Shown: piece after piece, positions 8,249-12,737 of the stretch
How positions within the stretch are numbered: position 1 is the stretch's first letter
Layout: each line of letters begins with the position of its first letter
Assembly: GCA_026770595.1 (NCBI GenBank)
Contig: MU634384.1
Coordinates: forward strand, 1 to 12,737
From: Ochromonadaceae sp. CCMP2298
Lineage: Eukaryota; Sar; Synurophyceae; Ochromonadales; Ochromonadaceae
Reading direction: 5' to 3'
Length of the DNA stretch: 12,737 nucleotides
Notes under the pieces: generated by a model
Seen by the model: only the letters and a program-made list of their open reading frames with translations
Database searches by the model: none
Told to the model about the DNA's origin: nothing
Program-made: the position numbers and the translations under genes

Positions 8249-10840
8249 TTATGCTTCGTCCGAATCATCATCTTCGTCTTCATCGTACTGACCGGCCTCG
8301 ATGGGGTCCGAATCGTTGTACTCCTCAACATCCTCCTCCCCCTCCTCCTCCTCGTCATCATCATCGTCCTCCTCCTCGTCGTCCTCCTCCTCTTCGTACT
8401 GCGCAGGCGGGGCGGGCAGCTCGGTAGCAGCTGCAGTCTCGTTTAGGCGCCGCAGCAAGTCAAGTTGGCTGCCCGAGGGATCAATTCCCTTCTGCCGACA
8501 CATCACGCGCAGCTGGATCGTCTGCAGATCCGGCATAGCAGGCGCGGCAGCCGCGGGTGCGGGCGCGGGCGCGGTCACTGGGGCGCGGACGAACGCCCCC
8601 TCCTTCTGCTGCATAGCTGTGCGCTGCTGCACGGATATGATGCTGGAAACGCGCGACTCGGTGAGCGTGAGTCGCTCCTCCATCACGCCCATGGTCTTGG
8701 TCAGCAGGTCCAGCTGACCCACGATGTGGTCCAGGGTGCGCGCCAGGCCCACGGGCAGCTCGCTCGTGTGCGCCACAATAGGGGTGGAGGCCCCAGGGCG
8801 ACCCGGGGACCTGCCGGGAATGCGGCTGGGGCTGGGCAGCGCTGCGCTGCTCTTGGTCTCCGCCTCCGCGCCCGAGGAGATCTTCGCTGCGCGCTCGTGC
8901 ACCATCTGCACCTGCTGTGTCTGTGCCTGCGCCTGCATCATCTGCATCTGTAGCTGGACCTGCATCGGCTGCGAGCCCAGCGTGCCCAGCACGGGGGCAC
9001 GCACGGGCCTGGGTGGCTGTGCGGTCGCGCGGGCAGAGGCCGCGGGCGCCGCACCTGTGCTCCTCGTGGGCTTCTTGGCCCCCACCCTGCTGCTGGCCAG
9101 CCGACCCGCGCCGAGCTCCGCGCCAGTAGCTGTGGCCGGGACGGGCGAGCTCACCACCCCCGTGGTCTCAGCCTTGACCCCCTGCCCCCACTCGATGGCG
9201 GGCGCCTGCACCCCGTATAGGTTGGACTTCCACACCATCACCATCTGGTCCACCCCGCCCGAGGCGAAGAAGTTACCGTCGGCGGAGAAGCGCGCACAGT
9301 TGGCGGGGCCTGTGTGTCCCTGCAGGGTGAAGAGCAGGCGTCCCTCTCGTAGGTCCCAGAGCTTCAGAGTGGAGTCCTTGGAGGCTGAAAGCATGTAGTA
9401 GCCGGACTGCGCGTGTGTTTATGTATGTGTGTGGTGGGGGAGGTAGAGGAGAGGAGCGGACAGTGTGGTTAGTGGAGGAGGGGGTGGAGAGATGGTGTAA
9501 GACCATTCAAAGACCGTCTACTGTCTACCGTCTACTGTCCTTTCTCCCCTGTCTGCCAACTGCTTACCGGGTGCATGGAGATGGAGGTGACCTCGTCGTT
9601 GTGCGCGGGGTAGTGCTGGATGAGCAGGTGCGAGCGGATGTCCCACATCTTCAACGTCTTGTCCGCGCTGCCAGAGGCCAGACACTGACCCTCGGGGTGG
9701 AAGGCGACGCTGTTCACGGTGCTGAGGGGAGAGGGGGGTAGTAGGTGGTAGATTGGAGGTGGGGGGGGTAGATTAGAGGTATGGGGGGGTAGGTGCGGAA
9801 GTTTCGATTAGAGCTGCTTTCAGACCATCTCTCAGTGCACAGAGCAGAATGCATATAGCATAGTGCAGAAAGCAGAGTGCATGTGCTGAATCTATAGCAT
9901 TCCAATCTACAGCATCTTCAATGAATAGGATGTACTGTGTACTGTTTGCACTTACTCTGTGTGGTCATGGAAGGTGTGCAGCGGCTGGTGCGTGTTCACG
10001 TCCCACAGCTTCACCAGCTTATCGTCACTGCCGGAGGCCACCAGCGTCGCGTCCTGGTTGAAGCACGCCGTACGCACCCAGTTGCTGTGCCCCACCAGCG
10101 AGCAGAGGAACTTGCGGCCGGGCAGGCCCCAGATCTTGGCTGTCTTGTCGTCCGAAGCGGTGACGAGGTGCTTGCTGTCGTTGGAGAAGGCTACCGACCG
10201 CACAGGCCCGGAGTGTCCCTTCAGCGTGACTGACTCGCCCTTACTGTGGGACGGAGAGCCAGGAGCGTGGGGAGCGTGGGGAGCGTTAGCATCAAGAGGA
10301 TAGGGGTGCAGACAGGACATTCTTCGACCGCTACTGCACACACTACTGTACACACTACTGCACCACCACCACCACGACCACGCTACTAGACACGTAACCG
10401 AACAACTGCGCAAGTCACAACTCTAAAATGCAGGGGGTTTATTCGTGTCACTTACGCGCTGGGCACCCACAGCCGCACAGTGCGGTCTTTTGACGCAGAG
10501 GCCAGCATGTCGCCCTCCGGCGAGAACTGCAGGTCCGTCACCACTCCCTGTATGAATGTATGGAATTTAAAAGGATCGTGAGAATCGTCCCTACGTGTCG
10601 CTCACTCCGACGTCTTCTCCTCAAAAAGGGCGGAGATGGCTGTACCTTGTGGCCGATGAATCGGAAGGCCCTCAGCTGCGGCTTAAAGTTCCACAGCATG
10701 ATACAGTTATCTCCGGAACCAGAGGCCAGCTGCTTCAAATTTGGGCTGAAGGATACAGTGTTTACGTAGCTGCGGTGACCCCTGAAGGTCCTCTCCAGTG
10801 AAGGATCCATGAGACACAGAAATAGAGGGTTGGCCGCCAT
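8249..10840 (-). CDS. POC1: POC1 centriolar WD40 protein with C-terminal SAP-like motif and acidic tail (5 exons)
   Basis: Exons on the minus strand are 10840-10646, 10547-10456, 10243-9956, 9721-9568 and 9406-8249 (stop TAA); all four introns are GT-AG (98, 212, 234, 161 nt) and in phase, giving 628 residues. ATG 10840 has A at -3 and G at +4. Residues 12-305 hold seven WD40 blades typical of POC1: [69 protein letters not shown] and QMVMVWKSN. Then come an Ala/Pro-rich linker, a Q/M-rich stretch (390-411) and the conserved POC1 coiled coil (464-504; [23 protein letters not shown]). A SAP-like helix-turn-helix (536-564) and an almost purely Asp/Glu tail (581-628) follow. Family role: centriole and basal-body stability and length control. 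The last two segments are unexpected; human POC1A/B (about 400-480 aa) end after the coiled coil. Confidence 0.93.
8252..8395 (-). repeat. Low-complexity acidic-codon tract (POC1 tail)
   Basis: On the coding (minus) strand this is a run of GAG, GAA, GAC and GAT codons, densest near 8335-8395, encoding the Asp/Glu-rich last 48 residues of POC1. The trinucleotide repetition makes it prone to length change by slippage. On the + strand it produces a spurious poly-Ser frame. Confidence 0.8.
9513..9540. repeat. 14-bp tandem duplication in POC1 intron 4
   Basis: ACCGTCTACTGTCT (9513-9526) is followed directly by ACCGTCTACTGTCC (9527-9540), one mismatch in 14. It lies inside the 161-nt intron between POC1 exons 4 and 5, close to the donor side on the minus strand. 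Confidence 0.8.
9731..9790. repeat. G-tract imperfect tandem repeat near 3' splice site of POC1 intron 3
   Basis: The + strand has GGTAGATTGGAGGT followed by a run of eight G, then GGTAGATTAGAGGT, AT and seven G: two imperfect units of about 20 bp with a further G6 run at 9733-9738. On the POC1 sense strand this is a C-rich pyrimidine tract just upstream of the acceptor CAG at 9722-9724, so it may serve as the polypyrimidine tract. On the template strand it has quadruplex potential. Confidence 0.7.
10262..10287. repeat. 10-bp tandem repeat in POC1 intron 2
   Basis: The unit GGAGCGTGGG occurs twice in direct tandem with a third partial copy (GGAGCGTTAG), inside the 212-nt intron and close to the acceptor at 10244. 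The same intron also has CACACTACTGTA-type and CCA-type short repeats at about 10332-10378. Confidence 0.65.
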
Positions 10841-11310
10841 CTTCGACGAGTAAGTCGCCTCGAGAACGGACGGTCGTTAACGCTGCGATGGAGTCGATAG
10901 TGCCTAGCGTAGCCCGAATCAGTTGTGACGTGCTGGGCAACCGGGAATCACGCGCAATAGAGAGTGCGATCGCCAGCGTCTCGGACAATAACAGGTCTCA
11001 GGTCAGTCCACAGCGTGCACGAGCGCCCTTTTTCGTTTTTGAAATTCGGACGACGGTTGGCGGAGGGTTTTTATTTTTATTTTGGGGTGGATTTTTACCC
11101 AATTTTGGGTTATTAATAAATAGCCGTGCTCTTTACCCGTGTTTGTCTTTACCCGTGTTTGCTTTAACCTTCCAAACGAAGGGACCTTATAAAAAAATGA
11201 TGAAAATGATATGTTCTACAGTATGCATAGCTGGTACGTGATCTGTTATCGCTGCCCCTATCTACATTCCTTCTAGATGTAACTATCAAAAATCACGACG
11301 GACAAGCTGC
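10841..11310. promoter_or_regulatory. Intergenic: POC1 promoter region and 3' flank of the SDR gene
   Basis: About 470 bp lie upstream of the POC1 ATG and downstream of the SDR stop (both genes on minus). The POC1-proximal 200 bp are GC-balanced; the rest is AT-rich with T-runs (11066-11100) and a tandem repeat at 11131-11170. A plus-strand frame with an ATG at 10888 crosses it but runs into this low-complexity sequence and is not supported as a gene. Confidence 0.5.
11131..11170. repeat. 16-bp direct tandem repeat
   Basis: CTTTACCCGTGTTTGT (11131-11146) is followed at once by CTTTACCCGTGTTTGC (11147-11162) and a partial third copy CTTTAACC. It lies about 300 bp upstream of POC1 and 140 bp past the SDR stop. 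Function unknown; it may be a duplicated promoter element or simple slippage. Confidence 0.75.
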
Positions 11311-12195
11311 CTAGTACATGCAGTCCCCACTCCGGTCCCAGAACTTTGTCCAGTCAGTAGTGACCTCCGACTTGTCCGCCGTGGTGTCAGCCTTGGCCAC
11401 GATGTCGATGGAGCGGTTGGCGGCTCCGTCGCACTCGAGCGCGCTAATGCAGACGCTGGCCACGTCGTCGCGGGGGATGCTGCGCACCTCTCCGCTGAGC
11501 AGCTCGTCGTTGCTGCCCAGAATCACCTCGCTCAGGCCGCCCTTCTTGTCAGTTAGGCCACCCGGGTGGACGATGGTGTATTTCATCCCGCTGTTGATGA
11601 GGTACTCCTCTGCCTTTCTCTTCCAGAGCAGGATGTTGCCTGACTGCGCGTCGTCGTCCACGCGGCCGATGGTGTTGAGGAAGTTGTCTGGCTGCGAGCC
11701 GCCCATGGAGGACAGAAACACGAAGTGCTTGATGCCGGCCTTCTTGGCAGCGTCGATCTGATTCTTCGCGCCCAGCCAGTCCACGGTGAAAGGATCTCCG
11801 TTTGCACAGAAGTAGAACTCGGGCGAGGCCTTCTTTCCAAACAGTTTCAAGACCAGCACCTTCAGCAAGGACCAGAGCTTGATTTTTGGCACCGCGGAGG
11901 TGCACAGGATCACACTGTCTGCGCCAATGAAGGACTTTTCAATTGCTTCAACACTGGTGACGTCACCGAGGGCCACATTTTCGTCCTTCGCGCCGTTGAA
12001 CTTAAGCAGTCTCTTCAAAGTCTTTTTTGTCCTCACCAGGCCCAAGGGGTTGTAGAATGAAGAATTGAGCAGCTTCTTGAAGACGAGAGAACCCGTTTTA
12101 CCCGCTGCGCCAGTAACAATGACGCGCTTCATGCCATGCACATGGGCGAAGGTGCATGATATAATCACCAACGTGATGATCAGCCGAGAAAGCAT
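11311..12195 (-). CDS. Atypical SDR (NmrA-like) NAD(P)-binding protein with N-terminal signal peptide
   Basis: This single-exon gene runs from ATG 12195 to TAG 11311-11313 and encodes 294 residues. Residues 1-21 are a hydrophobic leader (MLSRLIITLVIISCTFAHVHG). The Rossmann core starts immediately after it: KRVIVTGAAGKTG with the GxxGxxG dinucleotide loop at 29-35, then LVRTKK (a basic patch that usually favours NADP), LGDVTS, ILCTSAVPK, the DWLGAKNQIDAAKKAGIKH block, FLSSMGGSQPD, NILLWKRKAEEYL, YTIVHPGGLTDKKGG, DELL and PRDDVASVCISAL. This order matches the plant proteins At5g02240/At2g37660 (about 250-325 aa), one of which is chloroplast-located. Their substrate is unknown to me. The leader sends the protein into the ER, with a possible onward route to the plastid (a T|F cleavage before FAHVHG could leave a very short transit peptide). 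The exact compartment is inferred. Confidence 0.9.
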   Translation of the reverse strand: MLSRLIITLVIISCTFAHVHGMKRVIVTGAAGKTGSLVFKKLLNSSFYNPLGLVRTKKTLKRLLKFNGAKDENVALGDVTSVEAIEKSFIGADSVILCTSAVPKIKLWSLLKVLVLKLFGKKASPEFYFCANGDPFTVDWLGAKNQIDAAKKAGIKHFVFLSSMGGSQPDNFLNTIGRVDDDAQSGNILLWKRKAEEYLINSGMKYTIVHPGGLTDKKGGLSEVILGSNDELLSGEVRSIPRDDVASVCISALECDGAANRSIDIVAKADTTADKSEVTTDWTKFWDRSGDCMY

Positions 12196-12737
12196 GTTCG
12201 CGAGTGAAGCGCCGCTTCCTTGCCTGGGGGCACTGCAGCGTTGGCGATGAAATCGTCACTTCCCTTTGCAAGGGCGGTGAGTTGTGATGCAGGGCGAGGC
12301 CTCGCAGTCGTCACTGCGGAAACTGCTTTTGGGTGCCGAGATCCTGACGATTGCAAGGAGGCCGTTGAACCAAAATCCAAGGACTTTGGAAAATCCGCGT
12401 CATTTTTTTTGAAAGGGGGGCAAAAGGTGAAACGGGGATAATTCCCCCCTCGACATTGTCACTGTTTTTGTCATTGTGTACGCCTTGGCCTTGGCGTAGG
12501 TTATAGTGCAAATTGCTGGACAAGTGCAATAAGGGGGGGAGCAAGCGATGTAATTGCGGCGAGGCGGCCCAACAGGGGAACATATGTTCAAGGTGGCAAA
12601 GAATCACTAACGAGAGGACAATAGTGTACAAATTTTATGGCTTTCACCGGCATGGTCAGCGTAAATAAAAGTAAATGATTCCTTTACAAGTAAATGAATT
12701 TATTTACTAAGTAAAGGTCTGGAAAGGGTTAACAAAG
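12196..12737. other. Gene-free right end: SDR promoter side and AT-rich flank
   Basis: This stretch lies upstream of the SDR start codon. Frames here are short and begin at non-ATG codons, and none shows a protein motif. Runs of G and T and a CCTTGGCCTTGG duplication near 12484-12495 are visible. The last 80 bp are strongly AT-rich with repeated GTAAAT words and an inverted repeat, listed separately. The next gene, if any, begins beyond the window. Confidence 0.5.
12681..12717. repeat. AT-rich imperfect inverted repeat near window end
   Basis: Outer arms CCTTTAC (12681-12687) and GTAAAGG (12711-12717) enclose inner arms AGTAAAT (12689-12695) and ATTTACT (12702-12708), giving a nested hairpin with a one-base asymmetry. 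Further GTAAAT copies sit just to the left (12661 and 12671). It may be the edge of a small inverted-repeat element that continues outside the window. Confidence 0.6.

Noticed and set aside
8301-8717. Plus-strand frame starting with a poly-Ser run
   Set aside because: It is the complement of the Asp/Glu codon tract and coiled-coil region of POC1, with no independent support.
8724-9398. Plus-strand 224-codon frame antisense to POC1
   Set aside because: It lies entirely inside the well-supported POC1 last exon, has Cys/Ala-rich composition and shows no domain.
10888-11241. Plus-strand 117-codon frame divergent from POC1
   Set aside because: It has a real ATG only 47 bp from the POC1 start, but the frame runs into T-rich low-complexity DNA and a tandem repeat and matches no family. 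A short spliced gene cannot be excluded, but nothing supports it.
12220-12441. Plus-strand 73-codon frame right of the SDR gene
   Set aside because: It begins at TTG, has no motif, and overlaps the SDR promoter side.
1-12737. CRISPR arrays, tRNA/rRNA genes, transposases, viral genes, bacterial operons
   Set aside because: I looked for regular spaced repeats, cloverleaf-like sequences, transposase or integrase motifs and Shine-Dalgarno-led gene strings on both strands and found none. The window reads as ordinary eukaryotic nuclear DNA.

Overview
This window looks like nuclear DNA from a unicellular photosynthetic eukaryote, most likely a stramenopile or a related alga with a complex red-lineage plastid. 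The genes have short canonical GT-AG introns (77-234 nt in nine reconstructed cases), GC-rich third positions and tight packing: seven well-supported genes plus one unknown ORF in 12.7 kb. Two of the proteins (a YchF GTPase and a YCII-like protein) start with a hydrophobic signal peptide that ends just before a phenylalanine and is followed by a basic, hydroxylated stretch. This is the bipartite ASAF-type presequence of heterokont and cryptophyte plastid proteins. A POC1 centriole protein implies a flagellated or centriole-bearing stage. The organism assignment is inference; no species is claimed.

Layout, left to right. 1-1392 (+): C-terminal two fifths or so of a P3A plasma-membrane H+-ATPase, cut by the window edge. 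2084-2728 (-): two-exon V-ATPase proteolipid subunit c'', convergent with the pump. 3191-4333 (+): WDR89-like WD40 protein, divergent from c''. 4523-4906 (-): unidentified acidic ORF whose 5' end is unresolved. 5053-5132: a near-perfect 80-nt foldback. 5307-6876 (+): four-exon plastid-targeted YchF/Obg-like ATPase. 7089-7842 (-): two-exon plastid-targeted YCII-like protein. 8249-10840 (-): five-exon POC1 with an unexpected C-terminal SAP-like motif and a strongly acidic tail. 11311-12195 (-): intronless atypical SDR NAD(P)-binding protein carrying a signal peptide. The last 540 bp carry no recognisable gene and end in an AT-rich inverted repeat.

The genes do not form one pathway. They fall into membrane energetics (H+-ATPase, V-ATPase c''), plastid or secretory-route proteins (YchF, YCII-like, SDR), and WD40 scaffolds (WDR89, POC1). 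I see no viral, bacterial-operon, CRISPR or transposase signal. The points most worth following are the POC1-SAP-acidic-tail architecture, the foldback upstream of YchF, the unidentified ORF next to it, and the changed G4 motif of the plastid YchF.
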